Positions 45,592 to 57,393 are shown, counted from the stretch's first letter. The stretch is 64,000 nt of DNA from Daphnia carinata (GCF_022539665.2 NC_081337.1:2022679-2086678), one strand, 5' to 3'. Program-made: numbers and translations. The notes: generated by a model from the letters alone, not told the origin.

Positions 45592-46848
45592 TTACAAAAT
45601 CAAATCAACCAGACAGTTGAAAAGCAACGTTGAGTTGACGACATAACACTTTGAAATACATTTGAACTTGGAACTGGCTAAAACGGCAAAGTTTGAGAAG
45701 GACGCACTAGGGCATTGTGGCACCTTTTTCTTAAGCAAGTGCATTGGACGTTGTTTCCAGTTTCTCACGCGAAAAGTGATGTTGGCCATCCGCAGATGGT
45801 TCCGTTCAGAATAATCGAAGACATCCATGAAATCAGTCGTTTTTGCTTTTGAATGTGGTTCTTCGTAAAGGTTGTAGCGCCATTTCGATTGAAGTAAAGG
45901 CTTATGAAGTGTCTTCAAAGTCCAGTAAAGCTCATTGCACGAATTGCCAACTTTATCTGAACGGCCTCGCTGAACTTGCCGACAAAGCGACGGAGAAAAA
46001 TGGCCTATCCGGTGTACCGCTGATCCCAATAAGTCACTGGTTACACGGTAGATTTCCGATCCCTCATTCCACATTTGTTCTGCCACGAGATCACCCGTAT
46101 CTGTTATTTGATCAAGCAATCTCATCTTGCACCGCAACACATCTATGAGGGCGCTCTAAAATTGTAAAAAAAAAAAAGAAAGAAATATTTAGTCCCTGGG
46201 ATATCAAGGCTCTTTTAAAGATGAATACAATTAAAGCAGCTCCCAAAAAGAGAATATTTTTTTCAGTTTGCGCGATTTCATAGAATTTATATAGTAAGGC
46301 GTTCCAGTGTTCCAATGTAGCTGTGTCCAGATAATTGCTGCTCAGACATCTTAGGGCCATCAACGCTCTGCATTGTACACCAATGTGCCCGTCAACATCA
46401 GCAATAATACGACTGAAGTTGTTGATGACATCATGGATTGAGCAGTCGATTGATAACTAAAAGATGAATATAAAGAAAACGTCACTACTTCAATACTCAA
46501 AACTTGTGTTACGGAAAAACCAAAATACTTTAGCTAGAATGTGTAACGTGCTGAAAATCAGGTGGAATATACTATCATCCAGCTTTGCTCCCCCATAATT
46601 CAAAATAAGGTCTTGTACCAACTAGAGGAAGCATTTATACTGGAACTAGAAAACAAATGTAAATAATTAAGAAAGATCAGTAATATTTATGCTAACATGA
46701 ATGAAGGTAAAATTACCTCAGTACCAATGTGAAGATGAGAATTGTTCATTAATGCATTGCAAATTTTGGGTATCCTTTTGACAACATGGGAATTTTCTCC
46801 ACTAAAGGCAACTAAATTTCTTAAAAAACCAGAAGTTGGTAGATGGCA
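45592..46848 (-). CDS. Unidentified helical-repeat (ARM/HEAT-like) protein, four exons, 5' end truncated by Dicer DNA
   Basis: Exons on the minus strand: 46717 to about 46848, 46529-46621, 46229-46456, 45592-46155. All three introns are GT-AG and phase 0, and the frame is open for about 340 codons to the stop at 45592-45594. Exon 1 reads FLRNLVAFSGENSHVVKRIP; exon 2 LVQDLILNYGGAKLDDSIFH; exon 3 ADVDGHIGVQCRALMALRCL; exon 4 ALIDVLRCKMRLLDQITDTG and VTSDLLGSAVHRIGHFSPSL. Paired amphipathic helices with VQCRALMAL-like turns suggest armadillo/HEAT repeats. I cannot name the family. Upstream, the sequence switches at about 46849 into a Dicer fragment on the same strand, so the true N-terminus is missing, or the locus is a fusion. 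Confidence 0.6.
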
Positions 46849-48200
46849 CGGGAACAGCTGATACAGTTTGCCGCAGAGGAGAATTTATTGGTAGTTGTAA
46901 TGAGCAAACATACGCTACATCCAAGCGCATTTTCTCTGCTGCATCGCTTTTCTGAAATAGTTTGCACCATGTGTCCCATACAGATAGGTCAACGTATTCT
47001 CGCTTTAACTGTTCGTATTTTCCAAACAGGAATAAGGCGAGTGAAACAATCACTGGGCAACTTTGTGCAATATCTAAAAATATTTATCTTTCTGAAATTT
47101 ACAGCCGTTTTTATTTCAACCCATTTGCGTTATACCTGTTAATGATGGAGATGGCGTTTTGTAAAGACGCATAAGATTTTGAAGCGTCACCAGAAGTGTA
47201 CAGTTTCTCAATATTATTGAGCATATCTTCACTGTGAATGACGACCTAGGCCAAAGAGTTGTGATAGCCACTCTTACTTAGCAGAATTTGTTCAGTGGCA
47301 TGCAAGTCAGAGAGATTCACCAGAAATTCATCCATGCGCTCCTTCTCGACCACCAGAAAATTATTTGATTTTTTAGCGCGCGCTCGAGCCTTTGAATGAA
47401 CATACGCACGGTAAGTTTGTGGCAAATCGTACCGAATAACCAGATGGCACGCTGGAACGTCAATCCCATCCTCTAAAACGCTCGTGGCTAAGAGAGTATT
47501 ACAATCGCCACTATAAAAACGTTTTATAACGTCTTCTTGCTTCCCGATCTTCACTTTCTATTTCCTTAACGGCCATGCCTTCAATCCGATCAACGGTATA
47601 CAGTGGGCTTACATACGCTAAATAAGGGTCGCCTCGACTTGCATCCTAGACAACAGTAAATTAAGGTATTTAATCCAACAAGGATAATGTAACATCATCT
47701 TTTGATTACCTTTAACAGCTGATAAGAGTAGTTTGGCTGAGGTACGTGCCTCTCAGTGAAAATCATTCCACATAGCTGATAAGCGTCTTCTCGAATTCGG
47801 TAATGACGAGCAGGGAAATCGGGACGCCTATGACGACTGACGTGACCCGATTGAGTGTTGGCCGACGCATACAAGGGCGAGCCATTCTCAGGTAACTCTA
47901 CGGGCTGTAATCTTTCCGTGGACAATTTTTGAACTTGATCAGCGAGACCGTCGGTATCAACTATTACGGTGGAATCTAATTGCTCTGATGGATCGTTGTT
48001 TCCGGGCAACTTTGAAGTTATTGGCGGTCGATAAATACGGAGTATGTCCAAAAGGCGAAGAACATTAAGGTGGCTAAACTTCTCTACTACTAATATTTGT
48101 TGGGATCGTGCCGATGAGCTCGAAGATAACTATTCAACCACTAAACGCGATCCATTATTTCTAGCTCGAGCCGAGTGGCTTCAGGCTTTGAGGATATTTC
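46849..48200 (-). pseudogene. Dicer-1-type pseudogene, copy 2 (helicase region to start of dimerisation domain)
   Basis: Minus-strand order: 47710-48120 has QQILVVEKFSHLNVLRLLDI, an acidic insert and the end of the helicase linker (LCGMIFTERHVPQPNYSYQL); an intron with a GTAATC donor; 47555-47655 with DASRGDPYLAYVSPLY; 47246-47554 with QEDVIKRFYSGDCNTLLATS and the same helicase end as copy 1; then NAISIINR, an intron of about 58 bases (donor GTATAA intact here, unlike copy 1) and RYCTKLPSDCF; then LQLPINSPLRQTVS, ending at PVPS where homology to copy 1 stops. Breaks: a frameshift near 47560, the TAG at 47246-47248 shared with copy 1, and a one-base insertion (GTTAAAGCG versus GTTAAGCG) near 47007. 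Joined directly to the helical-repeat gene. Confidence 0.88.
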
Positions 48201-49431
48201 ACACACTAATTCTTTGGGGTGTGTTGAATGCCTATATTAAATCAATAATTTAAATAGATGAGAGTAGAAATAAAAATTTTAATGCTTATGGTTCCTCACC
48301 GTAATGCTGATAAAACATTGTTTTGAAGAGTAAATAGCTGACTGCAATTTGTTTTCCCGAATAGTTATCAATGGGAATAGTTCCATTGGCTTGCATAATT
48401 AGTCACAATTGATGCAGTCAATCCTAGGATTCTTGGATGTAGACTGTTGGCTGACTTTTCATATAAAGCCAATATTTGTTTTTGTTTGTTTCCAAGCTTC
48501 ATCATTCACAACGTTACGGCAGTCAGCCAATATTAACAAATTAAAGTTGCTCGTTTCAAGCAGGCCTTTCAGGATAGCCTCAAGGAAAACCAGGTAAGTC
48601 ATAACAAGTACTCGGTTTTTCCCAAACTCATCTTTCCATCTAGAACAAGAACAGATGCATCAAATATTTTCAAAATACTCATATGCTTAGACATACCTCT
48701 GGCAATGAACTGTGGTTTAACAGACGAAAAGCTATGTTTTTAAGGATAAAAAATCGAAAACAACAGAATCTTTTAGGGTCTGAAGGATTTCTCTAAACTG
48801 AATTTTGATGAATAATTTTAAGATAACTAAATCAAATTATAAATAATCTCACTTTGCAATGTCAGAACTAGACAGCAATCTCCCTTATTCTTTTAGTTTG
48901 ATGAGGGATGCTGAAAACTGAGATGACAATTTATTTCCATGTATGATTTGCTGTAAGAAACAAAATTTGGTTGACAGCATATAAAACTAGAATGAAAATT
49001 TCTAATTAACGTGAAAAAAGATGTTAAAATTTAATAGAAGAAAGAACCAAGATGGTTAAAGGATGATGAAAATTAGTTGCCTTATGATAACAACAAAGCC
49101 GGCATTCTGTGAATCCAAATAAACACCCTCAACTAAAATGACAGCATTTTCTGGATACTCCTCACTATTGTTTTGTAATACGCTTTAGGGGCGAGGGAAG
49201 AAGAGTTCATCTTATCTTTAATGCTAACAAAAATAATTTCAACTAAAAAATGAGAGAACTTTCAACTGACATTTTTCCCCTGCCTTACCTAGGTCACCTT
49301 AAGGAAATTCTAATCCCAGGTCATCTTAAGGAAATTCTAATCTGTGGAAATGGAAACCCGCAACGAAGCTAAAATGCAGAAAATGGAGACCGCAACAAAG
49401 GAAGAAATGAATGAAAAGGTTTAGTTAAGCG
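48201..49431. other. No recognised gene
   Basis: AT-rich. Contains a 29-base direct duplication (GGTCANCTTAAGGAAATTCT) at about 49290-49345 and a short Lys/Glu-rich frame after it (METRNEAKMQKMETATKEEM) that could be an exon scrap. A 62-codon plus frame at 48409-48597 has no family resemblance. Confidence 0.5.
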
Positions 49432-49857
49432 TGCTAGTCACGCGCCACCTAGTGACGACCGAGCAGAAGCTTCCCGGTCTTCCGGCGGGACACTTTCCAT
49501 TCACGATCCGTGATTAGAGCATACGATTTTTTTTATGTGGTTTTTTTCGCGTGTAATTGTTTTTCTAGCTTAAAAGAATTCTATTCAAAAGATACTAAAA
49601 GAAGTTAGAATACAGTTCATTTGTTAAAATTGCCAATTGAGTTTATTTTGTTTACTAAATTGAACATTAAACGTCAGATTAGGCCATAAAGAGCTGCAGC
49701 CGTTTTACAAGTGATATGGTACAGTATAAAACACTTGATAAAACAATTTGTAATTGGTAACGGTGTTGGTTCGCTAGCGCCGTTACTGCGTGTATAACTG
49801 TTACTAATGAATGCTTATCTAATTGCAGGTATGGGAATGGCGGAAATGGAGGCGGAG

Positions 49858-50098
49858 ATGGATTGGTGCGGTCAGTGGTTGGAGTGGTAGCATGTGCATG
49901 TGGTGTTACAAAAAAAATTCAGTAGCACTGGGGTTGTCGGTAGACCGCGTTTCGTGCGCCGCTCAATGGGTACCCCGACGTAATAAGATTACGTCAGCAT
50001 GCACCTACCACACGGATCTCCAAACCACGGACATTCCTCCAATGCTGGGACCGCATTCTACAAGATTGGTGCTAACGTCCGGACAGGATTGGTCTTAA
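49858..50098 (+). repeat. SINE-like segment in R1 copy B
   Basis: GATTGGTGCGGTCAGTGG parallels the A-box-like head of copy A. CTCCAAACCACGGACATTCC and CCAATGCTGGGACCGCATTC align with copy A. It carries an insertion relative to copy A (A-run at 49910 onward). No conserved protein; the 91-codon frame here is incidental. Confidence 0.4.
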
Positions 50099-50114
50099 AG
50101 AAAGGTAAGAAAAA

Positions 50115-50211
50115 AAAACTATGTGACTTGATCACTTGAGGAACTAGTGATGAACTGAGGAAGTTGATCACTAAGATCACTGAGAAACTAGTGATCAAGT
50201 CACATAGTTTT
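50115..50211 (+). repeat. 97-bp fold-back palindrome
   Basis: The first 22 bases (50115-50136, starting AAAACTATGTGACTTG) are a perfect inverted copy of 50190-50211. The interior holds further GATCACT/AGTGATC words in both orientations (50150-50190). A-runs and T-runs outside extend the complementarity. It occurs only in copy B of R1, so it is a secondary insertion or expansion. Confidence 0.85.
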
Positions 50212-50277
50212 TTAGTTTTTTTTTTCTAACTTCCGCCTCGGCCTACGGGCCAAAAAGGAGCAGGGGCATGGCCCGTG

Positions 50278-50905
50278 CTACTACATTGAAGCACCACCGA
50301 AATACTATTAGTTAGCCATGCATTTTAAAGCTGAATGGTGAAATTTGATGTCAGCTTTTGATACGCCTATTGTTATTTCATCTATCATATTTATTCGTTT
50401 ATCGCAGTCGTTCCCAAATTGAAATATGTCCACGTTAACCATTCGCAATTCAGTTTCTTTTCCATTGTACGACGTGTGTACAAAAGAAGCGTGGCTTGGT
50501 GAATCGGGTTTATGTTCAAAGCTACGCCTATATGACGCATCTTTTCACTTTAGCAAAGGCCTTATGGAAATTCTTATTGGCAGATTAATAAGGCTTAAAG
50601 AATCCTGTCTTATACCTTTCATTTTCCAGTTTTTAACACTTATCTCTTAGTCACTAGTTATACATTAACAAAGGCAAGGCTTTATTACATTTGAGTTTTT
50701 AAAATGAAATTCTGCAATGCAACGTGCATTTATGTATCATTAGGAATTTTATGTGCAAGTGCTACAAGTGTAAGTGTATTTATTGTTCCTTTTCCTTGTA
50801 AGTTAACTTCGCATTGTATTATAACCTGTTGAATAACGGACAATTTTCAATTTTTTTCAATATTTCTTTATTCTGCGGAAGGAAAAAAGTGCTTCGAGAT
50901 TGAAA
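50278..50905 (+). pseudogene. YYTT-family gene remnant, last codons plus 3' flank (copy 2)
   Basis: 50278-50310 reads YYIEAPPKYY then TAG, nearly the end of the fuller gene at 54108-54140. The following 600 bases (TTAGCCATGCATTTTAAAGC, CATATTTATTCGTTTATCGC, GACGTGTGTACAAAAGAAGC, CTTTATTCTGCGGAAGG) match 54141-54700 closely. All upstream coding sequence has been replaced by repeat R1. The 74-codon frame at 50426-50650 lies in this untranslated flank and is not credible as a gene. Confidence 0.8.
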
Positions 50906-51599
50906 GGTTCGGAAGAGAGTCCCCAAAATAAGCCATTGCAAAAGACGTTCGGCTGATGGAAGCACTAGAGAGACTTGCGCCTTGTTTGAATTGTTTGAGT
51001 AGCCCTTTGTATTCACTTGGAAGTGTGTTACGATAAACATGATTCCTAGCGAATGTTTATCAACATGCAAAAAGGAATCAAGAAAATTTCTATTTTAAAA
51101 TATTAAAGAAACACAGCAGTGTGAAAAACAATTAACAAACAAAATTCAAACACCGATTATGTAGTGGCTTAAGTCCCCGAACGCTCACGGCCGCATCGAC
51201 GCAACTTGACTAAAGTAAGATAAACCTAGCCCACATGAAAAAGGTCAATACTCGACACAGTCAAATACTTGATCAAAGTAGTTTTGAAAAGGTTTTCATG
51301 ACAAGCAAATGGAGAAACCTACTACATTCCATTCAGTGTTAGTTTATTATTTAAAGTGTATTCTGTAATGTTTCAAGAATACCATAAAGAATAACATTTG
51401 TCATGCAGGGAATTTTGAAGCCATTATGAACACCAAATTACGAATATTTGCTCGCCTTTACGGTCAACACCATTATTGACTTAAATAGAATACCAAAAGC
51501 AGCAGTAAAATTTTTTCTATATGATAATGTCAACATATTTGTCAAAATCACTATCTTTCAAATTTTATTGATAGTTACCAACGCAAAGAATAAAAAACA
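50906..51599. other. No recognised gene
   Basis: After the YYTT flank ends, only AT-rich sequence with short frames is visible up to the abrupt start of the gene X duplication at about 51600. Confidence 0.5.
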
Positions 51600-52235
51600 A
51601 ATCAAATTACGCGGCCGTCGGCCGAGCTCGCACAGCATCACGGCCACCTGGATGGCGAAGAAGTACAACGTTATTGTGGAAGTGTCACGAGAATTTGTTC
51701 AGAAATCGAGTCACGAAACGGCTAAATTATTCAGCATCGGAGAAGATGAATTGGACACCAATACCACAGCTACCACACTAGAAGAGAAAAGAAGAGATTT
51801 GCGCAATCCGTCTGGTTTCAGTTAAAGAGCTAAGACATTTACTAATTTAAAAAAATTGATTTAAATTCACTTGAATTGTTTTTTTAGGTGCGTAGAATCA
51901 ACTGTTACCTAAGTTAGCACCTAGTGTTTGGAGAATGAACGATTTCCAGTTCAACACTTCAGTGGGCCAACGTTCGTTACCTTATCAGGTTATGACTGGT
52001 AGGCAATGGGCGGGATGCGGATTGACATTCCGTTTGAGGATGGACTTCCAGACGACCAGCCGAGGCGGAAGAACAGCATTGAGGCATTTCAGCAAAGCTT
52101 CCACCAATCAGAGCTACTGTGATGTTCAGTATGATCCCGGATCTGAGACGATAGGAACCCACGTCGCTGTCCTATCAGCTCGAAGTTCCGTCTTCTCATT
52201 TGTTCGGCCACCTGAAATAATCCTATGCAAATGAC
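51600..52235 (+). pseudogene. Gene X fragment, copy 1 (unidentified, two coding blocks)
   Basis: The start ATTACGCGGCCGTCGGCCGA is shared with copy 2 at 57395. Block 1 reads WMAKKYNVIVEVSREFVQKS and DELDTNTTATTLEEKRRDL. After about 100 AT-rich bases with a T-run and AG, block 2 (51935-52234) reads MNDFQFNTSVGQRSLPYQVM and CGLTFRLRMDFQTTSRGG, then IGTHVAVLSARSSVFSFVRP. The pyrimidine run before block 2 suggests an intron. I do not recognise the family. The sharp GC-rich left edge suggests a duplication breakpoint. Copy 1 extends further right than copy 2. Confidence 0.5.
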
Positions 52236-52244
52236 TTGGTATAC

Positions 52245-52372
52245 CATGTTGTGTCCACCTAAACGGTGGATTATACGGATCTAACGACCAATCCCACTCT
52301 TTTGGGTAAGTTGAACTTCATAAATAGTTTTATTTTATTTAAATAAATCATGGACATCAGTCACTAATCAAA
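52245..52372 (+). repeat. Short dispersed repeat, copy 2 (pair with 44421-44545)
   Basis: CTAAACGGTGGATTATACGG, CCAATCCCACTCTTTTGGG and TAAGTTGAACTTCATAAATA match the first copy. It lies directly after gene X copy 1. Confidence 0.7.
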
Positions 52373-53310
52373 GTAACGTGTCAAATTATGTAATCAATTA
52401 CGTGTTGGAAAGTTATGAAGTATAATAGCATGTAAAATTAGTGGGGGCAGGATATACGCAAATGATACAGGCTGAAATAATTTAAATAAAACGTGCTTTT
52501 CAATACGGAAGACAATATCTACTAACAATAAAATGATTCGTCCTCTTCAGTTCATGAGGGAAACGCCCCTAGAATAGTAGGCTGGAGAGCCGGAGGTTTC
52601 ACGTACCGGAAAGGTTGTCTCTAACAGAAAGTCCACCGATCCAAGAGAGTAAGAGTAGCGTGCGCTTCCATAAGCGACGTCTATTCTAACCGACAGTCCA
52701 CAAGCCCGTTACGATAAATATTTGAATGACCATCTATAAAAGCAAAACGTGTAAACCCGTGCAAAATTTTGTAGAAATTAAAGGTGTTTTTTTACGTTGA
52801 TTGCATTTATATTTACACCGCATTATTTACATGCACATTTTGGCCGATAGCCATAATCAGCATGGTAAAACTGTTGAAACATTGAAAGATTCTATAAAAC
52901 ATTTGATTGAGAAATCTGAAATTTGCTACGATAATGCAAATGGCTCATGATAGCTATTGTTGCAAAAAATTCGCACGGTCAGCCTTATCCGACGGAGCGC
53001 ACGAATTAGGCTGTGGCATCACGCACCGTTAATGATATGCAAAAATCCTCCACATCACCTTGCGGTCGATATTGGTACTAATGGATTCATGCGTTGGCTG
53101 GGTGTTATTGCAGTTGTGAGGAAAAAAATAAGTTGAAGCCAATCTGGGATCGTCATTATTCATTTTTGGCATTTATTGTTAACCTTGCACTTCCAGCCTC
53201 GACATCGCGTTGTCATTATAGGACATATATCTTATCATCATTTTGATAACGCGCTCTGTTTGATTCATTTGTTAAAACGCATTCGTTTTCAATTTGTTAA
53301 CCACGCCACA
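52373..53310. other. No recognised gene; possible upstream region of the YYTT gene
   Basis: A moderately GC-rich segment at 52530-52720 stands out from AT-rich surroundings, but I see no coding, RNA or repeat signature in it. Confidence 0.4.
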
Positions 53311-54140
53311 ATGCTGCCGTTGGCTGTTGTATCTCTGATGGCTGGAGAGTCCATGGGTGTACCGATGGGCTCGGCATCTTTTGGATACTACACCACCAAG
53401 GCTCCTGAGTCTTACACAACGAAGAAGACCAAGTATTACACGACCACATAGACTGGCTTTAGCTACCGCACCGAACACCCCCCTCCCCCTCCAAGTACTA
53501 CACGTCCAAAATCTGGAATATTTATACACCACCACCTAATATGCTGCTCCAGTGTGCTGCACCGTAGCCTCCAAGTACTACTGGACTCCAAGTTATTACA
53601 AAGAGGCTCTAGTTTATTGCACCACAACATACACTACTCCAAGCTAATACACGGATGCTCCCAAATACTATACAACGAAGTCACCCGGAGTACTACACAA
53701 CGAATTACGATAAACCGAGCTGCAACACTGAAGCCCAGAAACACTACGCTGCCCCAAGTTGGTACACCACGGCTGTTTCTTCATGCTACTTGTAACCTGG
53801 CTACTATACCACAACTTATGCTGCTCCGTCTTACTACACAGAGGCTGCACAATACTAAACAACGAAGGCTGCTAAAAGACTACACAATTAAAGCTCCGGA
53901 GAACTACACCATGAAAGCTGAGCCAATACCACTATATACGCTGCCCCTGTTTGCTATACTGAACCTCCAAAGGACTACTCGGCCCCAATCTACTACCAAA
54001 AGGAAGGCCCGCAGTATTACACCGCAAAGACGCCCGAATGCTACACCGTTAGGTATTCTGCTACTAGCTACTACATTGATGCTCCAAAATATTATTCTGT
54101 CGCGAGCTATTACATTGAAGCACCACCGCAATACTATTAA
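53311..54140 (+). pseudogene. YYTT-repeat secreted/structural protein gene, degenerate
   Basis: The ATG at 53311 opens MLPLAVVSLMAGESMGVPMG, then FGYYTTKAPESYTTKKTKYY, and stops at 53449-53451. Downstream the same vocabulary continues in shifting frames: PKYYTTKSP, PGYYTTTYAAPSYYTEA, KAPENYTMKAE, PKDYSAPIYY, PQYYTAKTPECYTVRYSATS, SYYIDAPKYYSVASYYIEAP, ending PPQYY and TAA at 54138-54140. At least six frame changes or stops break it. The intact family is a Tyr/Thr/Pro-repeat protein abundant in Daphnia, of presumed extracellular or cuticular role; I know of no enzymatic domain. The long frame at 53554-54144 is an out-of-frame shadow. Confidence 0.8.
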
Positions 54141-54710
54141 TTAGCCATGCATTTTAAAGGGCTGAATAGTGAAAGTGGATGTCAGTTTTTGATGCGCCTA
54201 TTGGTATTTCATCTATCATATTTATTCGTTTATCGCAGTCGTTTATTCGTAGTTTCTTTTCCATTGTGCGACGTTTGTACAAAAGAAGCGTGGCCTTGTG
54301 AATCAGGTTTATGTTTAAAGATACGCCTATATGACGCGTCTTTTTACTTTGGCAAAGGCCTTATGGAACTTCTTATTGACAGATTAATAAGGCTTAAAGA
54401 ACCCTGTCTTATACCTTTCATTTTTCAGTTTTTACCACTTATCTCTTAGTTACTAGTTATACATTAACAAAGGCAAGGCTTTATTACCATTCAGTTTTTA
54501 AAAAATGAAATTCTGCTTATGCAACGTGCATCTATGTATCATTAAAAATTGTATGTGCAAGTGCTACAAGTGTAAGTGTATTTATTGTTCCTTTTCCTTG
54601 TAAGTTAACTTCGCATTGTATCGCAACATGTTGAATCAACGGAAAAATTTTCTATTTTTTTTCTATTTTTCTTTATTCTGCGGAAGGAAAAAGGTGCTTC
54701 AAGAAAAACA
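54141..54710 (+). repeat. YYTT gene 3' flank, copy 3
   Basis: Matches 50311-50905 and, in part, the reverse complement of 33372-33643. It contains GCGACGTTTGTACAAAAGAA and GTAAGTGTATTTATTGTTCC. Homology fades just after GCGGAAGGAAAAAGGTGCTT. The copies differ by small indels, so they are not recent. Confidence 0.8.
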
Positions 54711-57393
54711 ACTATCCAAGGCTTTATTTTAATTTTGTTTTTAATGAATTTAACTTTTGTGGTTTGGGTAGTAACAACAATAAACATTGCTTGCATTTTA
54801 CAGCCAAAAGGTTTTTGATTAAGAAATACTTGTTATTTTCCTGGATGTCCCTTTTGTTTGTTGTCGGACACTGACTGGATCCATCTCTGACCGGTAAAGC
54901 CATTGCCATCTAAAACTATATAAAAATAGCCCATTACAATATCAGTAACTAAACTAAAATTGACAGAGCGGCATGACTGTGCTGAATGAATGAAAGGCAC
55001 CTATGCTCGACAAATTTAACTGTGTGCCTTTTTATTTGAATGGCTTTTTACATTTGAATTACTAAATGGAAAAGATCGAATGACATTCATATTTTGACCG
55101 ACAATCGATGCGAGTTGTCCCATTTCCTTATTTTTTTCGTTATACTCCCGGCTTAGAAAATGTGAAGGTGCCACTGGAAATTGGCACTTCAGCTTCCATT
55201 ATACCAGGACTAGGTGACCTTACCATCGCCTACCCTATAGATGAGGATCTTATTCGAATCTAGTGGCGGAAAACGAAAAGTTCAAACCAATTTCACGTTA
55301 ATGGAACAAACCTGCAGCGTGTTGGTTGAACCAGACACGCCTTGTTGTTGCTATTTGGGAAGGACATTTGACGAAGACGTTCGCAATGTAGGAACAAACG
55401 TATCAACAAAAATTGAAACCTGCATCTGTCAAAGACAGATACGTTTAACATACAAGATCTTGGTGCATTGATGATAATGTCACTGGTATTTCAAGTCGAA
55501 TTTCCATGTTCGAATCCCGCCCACCCCAGATGATCACGCCACCTATGTCGCGATCGCTGCGTTTAATCATCGTGCAAATAGGTAAGGACAGCCGTCTGTG
55601 GGTGTTTAATGGCATTAGTGTCTCATGTTGAAGATAACAATAATATATCTTTGAAAGAAGACTGGTTTAGTAAATATTTAACGTTAAAAATTTTCGAATT
55701 ACCACTCGAAACGTCAATCATTGATATGGGATTGGCCCACCATTGCAAGGCAAAACTGAATAGAGAGATAAGAACTATCAGCTGATGTCACGATGGGCAT
55801 CATATAGTACAGTAATATGATCGTCATCGGGGCAGGTCTGGAGGTTACTAGCATGTCATTAAGAAGTTCGCGAAACTTTTTTTCATTTACGCAAAGCACG
55901 CGTAAATCAACGTCTAGTTTTCACCGGCGTCAATAGGTTTGTGCGTTTACATCAAATTCCCCGTTAACTCGAAGAATTCGGCTACTCTTTGGAATGCTAT
56001 TAGCATTTTATAAATCCTGCACTTTCAGTAAAATCTGACGGTTTTGCAAGAACATTGGCAATATGTTGAGCTGGCTGTAAAGTAGCAGAACGAGAATCCT
56101 GTGTGTTAGTAAATCAAATTAGCAAAGGGCCGTGAGAAGCGGATCAATCTTCAAAGGATGTTCTCTGCATTCAGGTCATTTCCATTATCATTTCCATCTT
56201 CTTTGTACATGTCCCAAAACGTCGACCAGCGTCCTTGTCTTTAATTACAGATAAGGGCCCTGCATCCATTTTAATTCTCATTCAAGTAAATACAACTCCC
56301 CATGCTGAATCTTGGTCGTCCTTGTGAAGCTATAGGCACCATTTAAACCGCTGTCATGTGAACGTAATGAGATTCAACGAAATATAACATCGCATTGATT
56401 TCAATTGGTGCTCTATGTATTTACACAAAGACCATTGACGTTGGTCCGAAACGTTTACGCACGAAATTCTTACCTGTCAACGCCCTGCCAATAAAATTAA
56501 CACACTGCGCGCGTTTTCAGTAAGAAACGTGACAATTAATCGTTACGTGAGCGTTCACCTTTGTTTTTTACCCTTGCCATTGAAAATAAAAAAAAGCCCG
56601 TCATCCACCCAGCACGATTCTTGTCCATTGATAAAGTACACGTGATGCACAATATCCCTGACTGCGGACTGTCTCCATCATAAGACGGAGCATGATTCAC
56701 TAGCATCCTCATTGTCTATCGATTTTACTCTTGACGCCCTTGACGTATTTCATCCGGAGAAGTATTTCTTTTGTACAGATATTTTTTATTATTACAACGT
56801 GGCACAACAAGAAACATTCGGAAGTGAGACAGTTTTCCAGGACATGCGTCAACCGTTAGTTACAATAGAGAGGGACAGCCAAGCTATAGGGAAACCAAAG
56901 CCCTGTTGACGGCTTAAGGAGTTAGTAGTGTCTGATCTAACGCATTTCGTCACTCGTCCTACTTGTTTTACTTGTGATGCCGTATTCTACAGCCAACAGT
57001 TTCATCAACGTTAATCAAAGTTCTCATTACCATCGTCGACGTCAATAAATTTGGGTTTTTCAACAATCAACACTGAAAAGAAAGTGATGTTGCGGTATTG
57101 TCCGGTGTACCATCATTGACCATTTCAAGCGTTCGATAGACGTCGTGTTGCAGTAGATCCGCAGTGGAAACGTATCTATTTGAATCGAGGCTTCATGTCG
57201 CCACGTTACGAGTTGAAAAAACCACGAAAGAAAAGACGGCCAATAAACAAAACAAAGAACAATTGGAAATTCCATTCAAATAGGATCGCAAGTCTCGCAG
57301 CTGGTGACAGTTGAACAGATGCGGCCGGGTCTCTATTGTTGCCGATGGCGGATGGCAGAGAGCGTTCGTGATTCCGTTGTTACGTCAACGCGT
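54711..57393. other. Long stretch without a recognised gene
   Basis: A plus-strand scrap at about 55135-55245 reads YTPGLENVKVPLEIGTSASI, then DLTIAYPIDEDLI, and looks protein-like, faintly arrestin-domain-like, but is only about 35 codons. Frames at 55241-55471 and 56712-56909 have no family resemblance. Nothing else structured is visible. Confidence 0.45.

Larger units (their letters stand above)
49432..50277 (+). repeat. Interspersed repeat family R1, copy B
   Basis: Homologous to 41393 onward: CGCCACCTAGTGACG, GAGCAGAAGCTTCCCGGTCT, CACGATCCGTGATT, a TATA box (CAGTATAAAA near 49725), GGCCATAAAGAGCTGCAGCC, and a SINE-like 3' part. It ends at GGCATGGCCCGTGC, immediately before a YYTT gene remnant, so it inserted into or truncated that gene. 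Confidence 0.65.

Noticed and set aside
33677-48200. The two Dicer copies as a long hairpin source of siRNA
   Set aside because: Both copies are on the same strand, so a read-through transcript would not fold back on itself.
53554-54144. 196-codon plus-strand frame as a gene
   Set aside because: It is an out-of-frame reading of the degenerate YYTT gene; the correct vocabulary appears in the other frames.
55455-55535. tRNA-like gene around GTTCGAATCCC at 55508
   Set aside because: The A-box-like TGGTGCATTGA is at plausible spacing but the bases flanking the T loop do not pair, so no cloverleaf forms.
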